64,000 bases of DNA from CAXMRP01 sp965216515 (GTDB lineage: Bacteria > Pseudomonadota > Alphaproteobacteria > Rhizobiales > Afifellaceae): NCBI GenBank assembly GCA_965216515.1, contig OZ244173.1:372001-436000 (forward strand). Direction: 5' to 3'. The position numbers and the translations under genes were made by a program. The notes under the pieces were generated by a model. That model ran no database searches. It worked only from the letters and a program-made list of their open reading frames with translations, and was not told where the DNA came from. Each line of letters starts with the position of its first letter. Positions within the stretch are counted from its first letter, which is position 1. Of the stretch, positions 15,937 to 25,051 are shown piece by piece.

Positions 15937-17265
15937 ATGACCATCGAATATCTCAAACGCGGCAAGCCGGAGACCGACAGGGTTGAGGAAGACGCCAAAA
16001 CCCGCGCCGTCGTTGAGGCCACACTTGAGGAAATCGAATCCCGCGGCGACGCCGCCGTGCGCGATCTGAGCGAAAAGTTTGACAATTATTCGCCCGACAG
16101 CTTCCGGCTGGGCCAGGATCAGATTGATACACTGATCGCCGATCTGAGTGACCGCGAATTGGCCGATATCAGATTCGCCCAGGAACAGGTGCGCAATTTC
16201 GCCCGGGCCCAGCGCGAAACGATGCACGATCTGGAGGTCGAAACACTGCCCGGCGTGATTCTCGGCCACAGGAACATACCCGTGCAGTCTGTGGGGTGCT
16301 ACGTGCCCGGCGGCAAGTTCCCGATGGTGGCCTCTGCGCACATGTCGGTCGCCACAGCCAGTGTCGCCGGCGTGCCGCGCATCATCGCCTGCACGCCGCC
16401 CTTTCAGGGCCGGCCCAACGCCGCCGTGATCGCGGCCATGCATCTTGGCGGCGCCCACGAAATCTATGTAATGGGCGGCATCCAGGCGATCGGCGCCATG
16501 GCGATCGGCACCGAGACCATTGAGCCGGTGCATATGCTCGTCGGCCCCGGCAACGCTTTCGTCGCCGAGGCCAAGCGCCAGCTTTTCGGTCGGGTCGGGA
16601 TCGACCTGTTTGCCGGCCCGACGGAAACCATGGTGATCGCCGATGAAACGGTGGATGCCGAAATGTGCGCCACCGATCTCCTCGGGCAGGCTGAGCACGG
16701 GTATAACTCCCCCGCGGTGCTGGTGACGAATTCCCGCAAGTTGGCTGCCGAGACGCTGGCGGAGATCGACCGTATCCTGAAAATCCTGCCCACCGCCGAC
16801 ACCGCCGGCGTCAGTTGGCGCGATTATGGCGAGGTCATCCTTTGCAGCGGTTATGACGAGATGCTTGATGTCGCCAACGATCTCGCCAGCGAGCACGTGC
16901 AAGTGATGACCGACCGCGACGACTGGTTCCTCGACAACATGCACGCCTATGGAGCCCTGTTTCTCGGGCCGCGCACGAATGTGTCGAACGGCGACAAGGT
17001 GATCGGCACCAATCACACGCTCCCGACCAAGAAGGCCGGCCGCTATACCGGCGGGCTCTGGGTCGGCAAGTTCCTGAAAACGCACAGCTATCAGAAGGTG
17101 CTGACCGACGAGGCGGCGACGATGATCGGGGAGTATGGTTCCCGGCTATGCATGCTTGAGGGCTTTGTCGGCCATGCCGAACAATGCAATGTTCGCGTGC
17201 GCCGCTATGGCGGCGTGAATGTCCCCTATGGCGAGGGCGCACCCCACCGCGAGGCCGCCGAATGA
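15937..17265 (+). CDS. histidinol-dehydrogenase-like NAD-dependent alcohol dehydrogenase (HpsN type)
   Basis: A 442-residue member of the HisD superfamily, closest in feel to HpsN (sulfopropanediol 3-dehydrogenase), which oxidises a primary alcohol to the carboxylic acid in two NAD-dependent steps. Seen are [27 protein letters not shown], the metal/base residues in [22 protein letters not shown] with the Glu-His pair, [13 protein letters not shown] and EGFVGHAEQ, and the HpsN-like [14 protein letters not shown]. No his genes are nearby, so histidine synthesis is unlikely. In context it should oxidise a polyol or sugar-like alcohol taken up by the ABC importer. Its stop overlaps the next start (ATGA). 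The substrate, including whether it is sulfonated, is not known. Confidence 0.85.
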   Translation: MTIEYLKRGKPETDRVEEDAKTRAVVEATLEEIESRGDAAVRDLSEKFDNYSPDSFRLGQDQIDTLIADLSDRELADIRFAQEQVRNFARAQRETMHDLEVETLPGVILGHRNIPVQSVGCYVPGGKFPMVASAHMSVATASVAGVPRIIACTPPFQGRPNAAVIAAMHLGGAHEIYVMGGIQAIGAMAIGTETIEPVHMLVGPGNAFVAEAKRQLFGRVGIDLFAGPTETMVIADETVDAEMCATDLLGQAEHGYNSPAVLVTNSRKLAAETLAEIDRILKILPTADTAGVSWRDYGEVILCSGYDEMLDVANDLASEHVQVMTDRDDWFLDNMHAYGALFLGPRTNVSNGDKVIGTNHTLPTKKAGRYTGGLWVGKFLKTHSYQKVLTDEAATMIGEYGSRLCMLEGFVGHAEQCNVRVRRYGGVNVPYGEGAPHREAAE

Positions 17266-18314
17266 CGGAACGCCATACCGGGCACAAGGCGCTGATCGCG
17301 CCGTTTCGCGCGGCCATGTACGATTTTGACGCAGCCGGCGTACGTGTGGCGCTGAATGCGATCGCTGCACCCGGCGCTGTCTTCCGGCTCTGCGCTCCCT
17401 TCGGCGACAGCACCGGCGCCGATGCCTTCTTTGACACCGCCTATCGCGGTCTTCTGGAGGCTTGGCCCGACCTGGAACGCCGCGACTATATCGTCATGGC
17501 CGGTCCGGATGATCATGGCAACGATTGGGTCGGCTGCGGCGGGTACTACACCGGCACCTTCACCGGTCCCTGGCTCGACATTCCGCCGACCGGCCATCAG
17601 GTCGCCATGCGGTTCCACGAATTCTTCCGCATCGAGAGCGGCAAGGTCGTGGAGGTGCAGGCGCTTTGGGATATTCCGGAGGTGATGATGCAGGCGGCGG
17701 CATGGCCGATGGCGCCGAGCCTCGGCCGGGAATGGCAGGTTCCCGGTCCGGCGACGCAGGACGGATTGGTGCCCGGGCCTCATGATGCGCAAAAGGGCCG
17801 CGCCACGTGTGCGCACATTATCGACATGCTGGAGCACCTCAAGCGGCACCCCGGCCAGGGCGGGCCGGAGGTGATGGAGATGGAGCGTTTCTGGCATCCG
17901 CGCATGAACTGGTACGGGCCGGCCGGCATCGGTACCGGGCGCGGCGTTGCCGGATTTCGCAACTGGCACCAGATCCCGTTTCTGAACGCCATGCCCGATC
18001 GCGGCTTTGAACGCGACAAGATCACCTACCATTTCTTTGGCGACGGCGACTATACCGCCGTCACCGGTTGGCCCAACATGATCCAGACGGTCACCCACGA
18101 CGGCTGGATGGGCATCGCACCCACCGGGCAGCGCATCACCATGCGTTCTTTGGATTTCTGGCGGGTCGAGAACGGTTTGATCCGGGAAAACTGGGTGCTG
18201 GTCGATCTGATCGACGCCTACATACAATTGGGCGTTGACGTTCTTGCGCGGCTCGGGGAATTCAACAAGGCCCGAAATTTGGGCCGGATCGAACTCCCCG
18301 ATGGAATGAACTGA
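17262..18314 (+). CDS. two-domain NTF2/SnoaL-like protein
   Basis: A 350-residue protein with two NTF2-fold domains (about 10-150 and 185-335). Domain 1 has [19 protein letters not shown]; domain 2 has [38 protein letters not shown] and [14 protein letters not shown]. It is organised like the proteins at 9566-10570 and 30071-31045, so they are paralogues. It overlaps the HpsN-like gene upstream and the SDR gene downstream, implying coupled translation. It may catalyse a dehydration, isomerisation or lactone chemistry on the imported compound, or only bind it; this cannot be settled from sequence. Confidence 0.8.
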   Translation: MTERHTGHKALIAPFRAAMYDFDAAGVRVALNAIAAPGAVFRLCAPFGDSTGADAFFDTAYRGLLEAWPDLERRDYIVMAGPDDHGNDWVGCGGYYTGTFTGPWLDIPPTGHQVAMRFHEFFRIESGKVVEVQALWDIPEVMMQAAAWPMAPSLGREWQVPGPATQDGLVPGPHDAQKGRATCAHIIDMLEHLKRHPGQGGPEVMEMERFWHPRMNWYGPAGIGTGRGVAGFRNWHQIPFLNAMPDRGFERDKITYHFFGDGDYTAVTGWPNMIQTVTHDGWMGIAPTGQRITMRSLDFWRVENGLIRENWVLVDLIDAYIQLGVDVLARLGEFNKARNLGRIELPDGMN

Positions 18315-19078
18315 TGAGTAAGCTTCCCCGCACACCGTCCTTCGATTTGACCGACAGGATCGTACTGGTCACCGGCGCGTCCTCGGGCATCGGCCTGGGC
18401 TGCGCGGTCGCGCTGGCCGAAGCCGGCGCCCATGTGGTCTGTGCGGCGCGCCGAGCCGGGCCGCTCGATGAGACCGTGGCGGCGATCAAGGCGGCGGGTA
18501 TGTCGGCTGAGGCTCTGGTTCTGGATCAGTCCGATCTTGACGCGCTGCGCGGCGTGCTTCGGTCCCGGTGCTTCGATGTCGTGGTCAATTCCGCCGGGCT
18601 GGCCCGGCACAGCGCCGCGATCGAGACGCAAGCTGCCGACTATGACGCGGTGATGAACCTCAACCTGCGCTCGGCCTATTTTCTCTCGATCTGGGCGGCG
18701 CGGGCGATGTTGGCGGAGAGCAAACCCGGCTCCATCATCCATATCGGCAGCCAGATGGGCCATGTCGGCGGCATCGACCGTGCGGTCTATTGCGCCAGCA
18801 AACACGGGCTTGAAGGCATGGTGAAGTCCATGGCCATTGAATGGGGCCCGGCGCGGATCCGGATCAACACGATCTGCCCGACCTTCATCCGCACGCCGCT
18901 GGCCGAGCAGACGCTGGCCGTCCCAGAGCGCCGCGCCTGGATCGAGGAGAAGATCAAGCTGGGCCGGGTCGGCGAGGTTGAGGATGTGATGGGCGCCGTG
19001 GTCTATCTGGCCTCCGATGCCTCCGCGCTCGTCACCGGCAGCGCGATGCTGATTGACGGCGGGTGGACGGCGGACTGA
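18314..19078 (+). CDS. short-chain dehydrogenase/reductase (SDR)
   Basis: A 254-residue classical SDR. Cofactor-binding TGASSGIGLG is near residue 17, NSAGLA is the NAG-type motif, and the active site is SQMGHVGGIDRAVYCASKHG (Ser...Tyr-x-x-x-Lys). It has a C-terminal GSAMLIDGGWT. CAARRA after strand 2 suggests possible NADP use. It starts within the stop of the SnoaL-like gene (TGATG) and ends within the start of the LacI gene. It probably oxidises a hydroxyl of the imported sugar or polyol, giving the lactone precursor expected by the lactonase at 8700-9569. Confidence 0.9.
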   Translation: MSKLPRTPSFDLTDRIVLVTGASSGIGLGCAVALAEAGAHVVCAARRAGPLDETVAAIKAAGMSAEALVLDQSDLDALRGVLRSRCFDVVVNSAGLARHSAAIETQAADYDAVMNLNLRSAYFLSIWAARAMLAESKPGSIIHIGSQMGHVGGIDRAVYCASKHGLEGMVKSMAIEWGPARIRINTICPTFIRTPLAEQTLAVPERRAWIEEKIKLGRVGEVEDVMGAVVYLASDASALVTGSAMLIDGGWTAD

Positions 19079-20097
19079 TGGCATCGACAAAGGTCACATC
19101 GTCGGAGGTCGCCCGCCGGGCCGGTGTCAGCCAGTCCGCGGTCAGCCGGGTGTTTACCCCTGGCGCTTCGGCTTCCAAGAAGACCGCTGAAAAGGTCCGC
19201 AAGGCCGCCGCCGAACTAGGATATCACCCCAACGTCCTCGCCCGCGCCATGGTCTCAGGCCGGAGCCGGATCATCGGGCTGGTGGTAGCCTATCTCGAAA
19301 ACCAGTTCTACCCAGATGTGCTGGAAAAACTGTCCAACGCGCTTCAGATAGAAGGCTATCATGTGCTCATTTTCATGGCCTCGAAAACAGCGGGAAACAT
19401 CGACGATGTGGTCGAGGAGATCCTGGGCTATCAGGTTGACGGGATCATTGCCGCGTCGGTGGCGCTGTCCTCCGACCTTTCAGATCGCTGCCATGCCGCC
19501 GGGACCCCAATGGTCCTGTTCAATCGCAGTCAGGACGACGACCGCATGTCGGCGGTCACCTCCGACAACACGGATGGCGGGCGCAAGATAGCCGAGTTTC
19601 TGCTGGCCGGCAGCCACCGCAAGATCGGCTTTATTGCCGGCTGGGAAGGCGCCTCGACCCAGCGCGACCGTGAAGCCGGCTTTGTCGGGAGGCTGGCCGA
19701 AAATGGTGTCTGCCTGCACGCCCGCGAGGTTGGCGATTTCCAGATGGATCGCGCACGCGCCGCGACACGGCGGATGTTCGCGGCTGATCCGCCCGATGCG
19801 GTTTTCGTGGCAAACGACCATATGGCCTTCGCTGTCATCGACACGCTGCGGCACGAATTGGGTATCCGCGTGCCCGAAGATGTCTCCGTCGTGGGCTACG
19901 ACGACGTGCCCGCCGCTGCCTGGCCCGCCTATGACCTGACAACCGTCCGCCAGCCCGCCAATCGCATGGTGGCCGAAACGGTGGATATCCTGCTGGCCAA
20001 GATCGAGGATGCCGGCAGCGCTCCGCGGCGGGTCGAGATCAGAGGCCCCCTGATTCTGCGTGGCTCCGCCCGAATTCCGGAAGGCTCGACCCGATGA
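19078..20097 (+). CDS. LacI-family transcriptional regulator (inside operon)
   Basis: A 339-residue LacI/GalR protein. The helix-turn-helix reads TSSEVARRAGVSQSAVSRVF, the hinge ends GYHPNVLARAM, and the effector domain has GLVVAYLENQFYPDV, VDGIIAASVALSSD, KIGFIAGW, PDAVFVANDHMAF and VVGYDDVPAAAWPAYDLTTV. I chose the ATG that overlaps the SDR stop (TGATG). Its recognition helix SQSAVSR matches the LacI protein at 7184 exactly, so both may bind the TGCAT..ATGCA sites. Being inside the operon it would regulate, it could give autogenous feedback. Confidence 0.9.
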   Translation: MASTKVTSSEVARRAGVSQSAVSRVFTPGASASKKTAEKVRKAAAELGYHPNVLARAMVSGRSRIIGLVVAYLENQFYPDVLEKLSNALQIEGYHVLIFMASKTAGNIDDVVEEILGYQVDGIIAASVALSSDLSDRCHAAGTPMVLFNRSQDDDRMSAVTSDNTDGGRKIAEFLLAGSHRKIGFIAGWEGASTQRDREAGFVGRLAENGVCLHAREVGDFQMDRARAATRRMFAADPPDAVFVANDHMAFAVIDTLRHELGIRVPEDVSVVGYDDVPAAAWPAYDLTTVRQPANRMVAETVDILLAKIEDAGSAPRRVEIRGPLILRGSARIPEGSTR

Positions 20098-21077
20098 AAG
20101 GTTTCGATCCGAAATACGCCGATTTCCCCGATTTCATCATCGGCATCACGCGTGAGATCTGGGAAGATCGCAGCATCGCCACGCTGCGTGATCACTATGC
20201 GTCCGATATCGTGGTGCGCTCGCCGGGGTCGGTGGTCGTGGGCAACCAGGACGTGATCGCCGCCACCATGGCGACGCTGGCCGAGTTTCCCGATCGCAAA
20301 CTGCTGGGCGAAGACGTGATCTGGACGGGAACACCGGAGGAGGGGATGCTGTCCTCGCACCGCATCCTTTCCACCGCGACCCATTGTGGCGACGGCGTCT
20401 ACGGACCCGCCAGCGGCACCCGGTTGCGCTACCGCGTGCTCGCCGATTGCCACGCCTGGAACAACGCCATCAACGACGAATGGCTGATCCGTGACCAGGG
20501 GGGTATCGTGCGCCAGCTGGGGCGCGACCCGCTGGACCATGCGCGCGATCTGATCGCGCGCGAGGGCGGGCCCGAGACCTGCGTGAAACCGCTGAGTCCG
20601 GCCAACGACCGGCCTGGACCCTATACCGGCCGGGGTAATGACAATGAATGGGGCCAGCGCCACGCCGAACTGCTGACCCGGATCATGCGGGCCGATATGG
20701 CTGCAATCGACGCCGAATATGACCGCGCCATACAATCTGAATATGCCGGCGGCGTCACCGGCCATGGGCGCGGCCCTGTCGACCGGTTCTGGATGGGGCT
20801 GCGCGCCAGCTTCCCCTCAGCTGAGTTCACCATCCAGCATCGGATGGGTCGCGACGATCCGCTCATGCCGCCGCGCTCGGCGATCCGCTGGAGCCTTTTC
20901 GGCCGCCATGACGGATGGGGTGTGTTCGGCGCACCGACCGGCGCCGAGGTCTATGTGCTGGGCATCAGCCATGCCGAGTTCGGCAGTCTTGGCGCCGCCA
21001 CACCGCGTCTGCGCCGCGAATGGACGCTTTTCGACGAAACCGCGGTCTGGAAGCAGATACTGCTGAAGACGGGATAA
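20094..21077 (+). CDS. two-domain NTF2/SnoaL-like protein, divergent
   Basis: A 327-residue protein with two NTF2-fold-like halves (about 15-150 and 190-320), coupled to the LacI gene by ATGA. It is the most divergent of the six SnoaL-like proteins. Domain 1 has LRDHYASDIVVRSPGSVVVG and domain 2 has YDRAIQSEYAGGVTGHGRG and FGRHDGWGVFGAPTGAEV; the recurrent G-x-P-x-G segment survives as FGAPTG. A 347-bp gap follows before the bicupin gene. Function unknown. Confidence 0.72.
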   Translation: MKGFDPKYADFPDFIIGITREIWEDRSIATLRDHYASDIVVRSPGSVVVGNQDVIAATMATLAEFPDRKLLGEDVIWTGTPEEGMLSSHRILSTATHCGDGVYGPASGTRLRYRVLADCHAWNNAINDEWLIRDQGGIVRQLGRDPLDHARDLIAREGGPETCVKPLSPANDRPGPYTGRGNDNEWGQRHAELLTRIMRADMAAIDAEYDRAIQSEYAGGVTGHGRGPVDRFWMGLRASFPSAEFTIQHRMGRDDPLMPPRSAIRWSLFGRHDGWGVFGAPTGAEVYVLGISHAEFGSLGAATPRLRREWTLFDETAVWKQILLKTG

Positions 21078-21424
21078 TGGCGCTCGATGCGCGCGCGCTG
21101 CGGTGATAGGCGCTTGGCGCCGACGGTTGGCAGGATGAAGAAATGGCGAGGGCGGCAACAGCAAGGCAAGACTTCCGTATCCCCCGGACCGGTATCCGCC
21201 AGAGATGCGCGTCCGGCAACAGCGGTTTGGCGCATCTGGCGAACATCAACAGACATGCCCCCACCGCTGCGGCACGGCACACGAGCGCCGGCATCGCCCG
21301 GCCCGGCTGGCGGAGATATCCCGACTTGGGCGATCGTCTTGATCCGGGACCGACGCCGAATAGGGACAGATGACAGACACACACGGCCGACGGCCGATCG
21401 AACAGACCGAACGAGAAGACAAAC
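21078..21424. other. 347-bp gap inside the ABC operon
   Basis: The stretch separates the divergent SnoaL-like gene from the bicupin gene on the same strand. It contains open frames on both strands, but none has a good ribosome site or a recognisable product. I see no operator of the TGCAT..ATGCA type and no clear terminator. A secondary promoter for the downstream five genes could lie here. Confidence 0.4.
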
Positions 21425-22399
21425 ATGACACCGCAAGAGATGGAATCCCGCATCGTCCGCTATGGCGAACTGCAACCTTGCCGTACCGCTTTTATCGACG
21501 CCCATACACCGGGCAGCGATCGCAAGGAGAACTTCACCATCATCGGCGCGGGCGTGACGGAGAGCCCGCACCAGCACGTGCATATTCGCGAAACCCCCGG
21601 CTTCAACATCGGCGCCGCCGGTCAGCCGCCCAAATGCCGCAACTCGCTGCACAGTCACCGCACCGCCGAGGTGTTCTTCGTGCTCAAGGGGCGCTGGCGG
21701 TTTTTTTGGGGCCGCTGGGGCACGGCCGGCGAATTCATCGCCAATGAAGGCGACATCTTCAACATTCCCACCGGTATCTTTCGCGGCTTTGAGAACGTCG
21801 GAACCGACTACGGGATGATCATGTCGATCCTCGGCGGAGACGATGCCGGCGGCGGCGTTATCTGGGCGCCACAAGTGGTCGAGGAAGCGGGCGCACACGG
21901 GCTGGTTTTGGGCGAGAACGGCGTGATCTATGATACGCGGGCCGGTGAAGAGTTGCCGCAGGGCGTACGCCCGATGCGGCTTTTGACCGAGGACGAGCTG
22001 ACGGCCTTTCCCGAACCCCCGGTCGAGGCGGTGATCGGCGGCTTTGTTGCACGCTACTGGGATCTTATGGCGCTGGCAGCGGACAAGCCGGCCAGGGTGA
22101 TCGGCCCGGATGCTGTCCTCAAAGACCGCCCCGGCTTCGACGTGGAACTCCTCACCCGCGGTTCGATCCCCGAGGAGGCCTATGCGACCGGGCGGCACGA
22201 AATCCTGATACCGGTGCGCGGCAACTGGCGGATTTCCTGGGCAGGCGGCGAGACGGTCCTCAATCCCGGCGACACCTGTGCCGTGCCGCCCGGGCTCAGC
22301 CATTGCCTCGCGCCCAGCATGACGGGCGAGGCCAGCCTCTACCGCATCCGCAACACCGACGATCCGGCCGGGCCGACCCGGATGGGCGAAACCGGCTGA
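21425..22399 (+). CDS. bicupin-domain protein
   Basis: A 324-residue protein with two cupin barrels. The first (about 65-150) has a metal-binding-type pattern with LHSHRTAEVFFVLKGRWRFF and GDIFNIPTGIFRGFEN; the second (about 225-310) has RHEILIPVRGNWRISW and NPGDTCAVPPGLSHCLAP and has lost part of the His-x-His motif. An extra His-rich stretch SPHQHVHIRE precedes the first barrel. GAGAAG lies upstream of the start. Cupins of this kind act as isomerases, dioxygenases or sugar-binding proteins, and none can be chosen here. It is followed closely by the core-MetE-like gene. Confidence 0.8.
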   Translation: MTPQEMESRIVRYGELQPCRTAFIDAHTPGSDRKENFTIIGAGVTESPHQHVHIRETPGFNIGAAGQPPKCRNSLHSHRTAEVFFVLKGRWRFFWGRWGTAGEFIANEGDIFNIPTGIFRGFENVGTDYGMIMSILGGDDAGGGVIWAPQVVEEAGAHGLVLGENGVIYDTRAGEELPQGVRPMRLLTEDELTAFPEPPVEAVIGGFVARYWDLMALAADKPARVIGPDAVLKDRPGFDVELLTRGSIPEEAYATGRHEILIPVRGNWRISWAGGETVLNPGDTCAVPPGLSHCLAPSMTGEASLYRIRNTDDPAGPTRMGETG

Positions 22400-22463
22400 T
22401 CGCACCTGCGGGTTGGGCAGGCCGGCGCAAGGCAGCCAAGATACAGGCAAAGGAGACGGCAAA

Positions 22464-23588
22464 TTGGCGAAGATGCTGACGACCCATGTGGGCAGCTTGC
22501 CCCGTAGCCAGGAAGTCGTGGATTTCATCTTTGCGCGCGAGCGCGGACAGCCCCACGACGAGGCGGAATTCGATGCAGGCATGCGCGCCGCCGTGTCGGA
22601 AACAGTGCGCAAGCAGGTGGCGGCGGGTATAGATATCGTCTCCGATGGCGAGACATCCAAGATCTCCTATGCGACCTACGTCAAGGACCGGTACACCGGG
22701 TTTTCCGGTGACAGCCCGCGCAATGCGCCCGCGGATCTGAAAATGTTTCCCGGCTTTCTGCAACGTCTGGCCGACGACGGCGGCACGCCGCAATATGCCC
22801 GCCCGATGTGCACCGGCGAGGTCCGATCGAATGGGCAGGGGGAACTGGAAAAGGACATCGCCAACCTCAAGGCGGCGATGGTCGAACACGGGGTGGAACG
22901 CGGATTCATGAACGCTGCCAGCCCCGGCGTGATCTCACTGTTCTTACAAAACGATTTCTACAAGTCGCGCGAAGCGTACCTGGCCGCGCTGGCCGATGCG
23001 ATGAAGGCGGAATACGAGACCATCGTGGCCGCCGGTCTGGATTTGCAGCTCGATTGTCCAGATCTCGCCCTCAGCCGTCACATGCTGTTTGCCGAACTCA
23101 GCGACGATGAATTCCTCCAGGTGGCCGACCTGCATGTGGAAGCGCTCAACCACGCGCTCGCCGATGTGCCCGCCGACAGGGTGCGGGTGCATATCTGCTG
23201 GGGCAATTACGAAGGGCCACACTGCTGCGACATCGCCATGGACAAGGTGTTCGCGCCGCTGATGTCCACCAAGTCGCGCTATGTGCTGTTTGAAACCTCC
23301 AATCCGCGTCATGCCCACGAATGGACGGTATTCCGCGACCGCAAGACGGAGATCCCCGACGACAAGGTGCTCGTACCCGGCGTCGTCGATTCGACCACCA
23401 ACTTTATCGAGCATCCGGCACTTGTTTCGCAACGCATTGAAAGATTTGCAGAAATCGTAGGAATTGAAAGGGTGATCGCCGGCAGCGATTGCGGTTTCGG
23501 CACCTTCGCGGGTTTCGGCGCCGTCGATCCCGATATCGCCTATGCCAAGCTCGCCGCCTTGTCGGAAGGCGCCGCCCTGGTCGGATGA
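22464..23588 (+). CDS. core-MetE-like cobalamin-independent methyltransferase
   Basis: A 374-residue protein equal to the catalytic half of MetE and lacking the N-terminal half (E. coli MetE is about 750 residues). The four zinc ligands are visible: His and Cys in VHICWGNY, Glu in LFETSNP and Cys in AGSDCGFGT. The start TTHVGSLPRS is typical. A TTG start is chosen because AAAGGAG lies at the right distance; the ATG 9 bases later is too far. Core-MetE enzymes in other prokaryotes methylate a thiol using a methylated corrinoid rather than folate, so with the URO-D and corrinoid proteins here it may be a methyl acceptor enzyme. Epoxyalkane:CoM transferase-like activity is an alternative. Confidence 0.83.
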   Translation: MAKMLTTHVGSLPRSQEVVDFIFARERGQPHDEAEFDAGMRAAVSETVRKQVAAGIDIVSDGETSKISYATYVKDRYTGFSGDSPRNAPADLKMFPGFLQRLADDGGTPQYARPMCTGEVRSNGQGELEKDIANLKAAMVEHGVERGFMNAASPGVISLFLQNDFYKSREAYLAALADAMKAEYETIVAAGLDLQLDCPDLALSRHMLFAELSDDEFLQVADLHVEALNHALADVPADRVRVHICWGNYEGPHCCDIAMDKVFAPLMSTKSRYVLFETSNPRHAHEWTVFRDRKTEIPDDKVLVPGVVDSTTNFIEHPALVSQRIERFAEIVGIERVIAGSDCGFGTFAGFGAVDPDIAYAKLAALSEGAALVG

Positions 23589-24277
23589 CGCCACTTGTCC
23601 TTCTTCCGGGCATGATGTGCGACGCGCGCCTGTTCAGCCCGCAGGTCGCAACATTGTCGGCTGCCCGTTCGATCTTCCTGGCCATGCCCGACACACAGAT
23701 CAGCATCGGCGCCATGGCCGCCGAAGTCATCGCTCACGCCCCGCCGCAATTTGCGCTGGCCGGTCTGTCGATGGGTGGCATCGTGGCCATGGAGATATTG
23801 CGTCAGGCGCCCGGCAGGGTCGCGCGGTTGGCGCTGATGGACACCAATCCGCTGGCCGAGTCGGACGAAATCAGGGCCCGCCGCCTGCCACAGATCGAGG
23901 CGGTCCGCGCCGGGCGGCTGGTCGAGGTGATGCGCGACGAGATGAAGCCGAACTATCTGGCGGGCGGACCGAGGCGCACGGAGATCCTGAATCTGTGCAT
24001 GGAGATGGCCGTAGACCTTGGTCCTGAGGTTTTTGTGCGCCAGTCCCAGGCATTGATGGAGCGCCCTGACCAGACGGAAACGTTACGCGCGGCGCGGCAA
24101 CCCGCGCTGGTATTGTGCGGAAGGCAGGACGCACTGTGCCCGGTATCCCGCCACGAGTTCATGGCGGATCTGATTCCCGGCGCGAAACTGGAAATCATCG
24201 AAAATGCCGGGCATCTGCCCACACTGGAACAACCCGAGAAAACCAATGAAGTGCTTCGGCGCTGGTTGGAGGCATGA
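23585..24277 (+). CDS. alpha/beta hydrolase
   Basis: A 230-residue alpha/beta-hydrolase. LLPGMMCDARLF is the oxyanion-region strand, LAGLSMGGIVAMEIL holds the nucleophile Ser (GLSMGG), CGRQDALCP has the likely acid Asp, and AGHLPTLEQPE has the catalytic His. The start overlaps the stop of the core-MetE-like gene (ATGA), and the stop overlaps the RraA-like gene. It probably hydrolyses an ester or lactone intermediate. The substrate is unknown. Confidence 0.86.
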   Translation: MTPLVLLPGMMCDARLFSPQVATLSAARSIFLAMPDTQISIGAMAAEVIAHAPPQFALAGLSMGGIVAMEILRQAPGRVARLALMDTNPLAESDEIRARRLPQIEAVRAGRLVEVMRDEMKPNYLAGGPRRTEILNLCMEMAVDLGPEVFVRQSQALMERPDQTETLRAARQPALVLCGRQDALCPVSRHEFMADLIPGAKLEIIENAGHLPTLEQPEKTNEVLRRWLEA

Positions 24278-24972
24278 TGGACACCGCACTTCTGACACTG
24301 CTGAAACAGGTCGACACCCCCACCGTCTGCAATGCCATCGACGTGGCGCAGGGCCAACGGGGATTTGCCGCATTCACCCGCGGCACCATGCTGGCCTCGC
24401 ATCCCGATGCGCCGGCCATGGTGGGATATGCCCGCACCGCACAAATTGCCGCCGCCGAACCGCCGAATGAACCGGCCGATATAGTCCGGGCCCGGCGTAT
24501 GGACTATTACCGCCACATGGCCGAGGGACCGAGGCCGGCCATCGCCGTCGTCGAGGACGCCGACTATCCCGTTTGCATCGGCGCCTTTTGGGGCGAGATC
24601 AATACGCGTGTGCACAAGGGTTTCGGCCTGTCCGGCGCGCTGACCAACGGGGTCATGCGCGACCTTGGCGACTTGCCGGAGGGTTTTCCAGTCGTGGCCG
24701 GCTCGATCGGGCCGAGCCACGGTTTCGCGCATGTCTGCCAGATCGCCGCGCCTGTGACTGTCTTCGGCCTGAGGATCCATGACGGCGATCTCGTCCACGC
24801 AGACCGCCACGGCGCCTTGGTCATTCCTGCGGCCGTCGTCGGTGACCTTGCCATATCCATTCACAAGCTGATGGAAACAGAACGTCTGATCCTGGGCCCG
24901 GCCAGGGAAGACGGTTTCGATTTTCAGACGTTCGCCAAAGCTTGGGAGGCCTTCGAAAATGCGCGCACCTAG
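24274..24972 (+). CDS. RraA-family protein (HMG/CHA aldolase-type)
   Basis: A 232-residue RraA/MenG-like protein. This family includes class II 4-hydroxy-4-methyl-2-oxoglutarate and 4-carboxy-4-hydroxy-2-oxoadipate aldolases, oxaloacetate decarboxylases and the RNase E inhibitor RraA. VDTPTVCNAIDVAQ, the conserved NGVMRDLGDL with Arg-Asp, FPVVAGSIGPSHG and GDLVHADRHGALVIP are present. In a catabolic operon an enzymatic role (metal-dependent lyase or decarboxylase) is more likely than RNase control. It is the last gene of the long operon and converges on the third LacI gene. Confidence 0.83.
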   Translation: MMDTALLTLLKQVDTPTVCNAIDVAQGQRGFAAFTRGTMLASHPDAPAMVGYARTAQIAAAEPPNEPADIVRARRMDYYRHMAEGPRPAIAVVEDADYPVCIGAFWGEINTRVHKGFGLSGALTNGVMRDLGDLPEGFPVVAGSIGPSHGFAHVCQIAAPVTVFGLRIHDGDLVHADRHGALVIPAAVVGDLAISIHKLMETERLILGPAREDGFDFQTFAKAWEAFENART

Positions 24973-25051
24973 GCCGGAATGCTGCCGGCAGTGACACGCG
25001 CCGGTTCGCGGCATACCCCGGCCGGGCAGGGTTCGTTTGCCGGCACTCGTT

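Noticed and set aside
15937..17265. Histidinol dehydrogenase of histidine synthesis (hisD).
   Set aside because: No other his genes are nearby and the HpsN-like segment and catabolic context argue for a different alcohol dehydrogenase.
21078..21424. Possible small genes in the gap before the bicupin gene.
   Set aside because: Several overlapping frames occur in all phases, but none has a ribosome site or protein-like composition.
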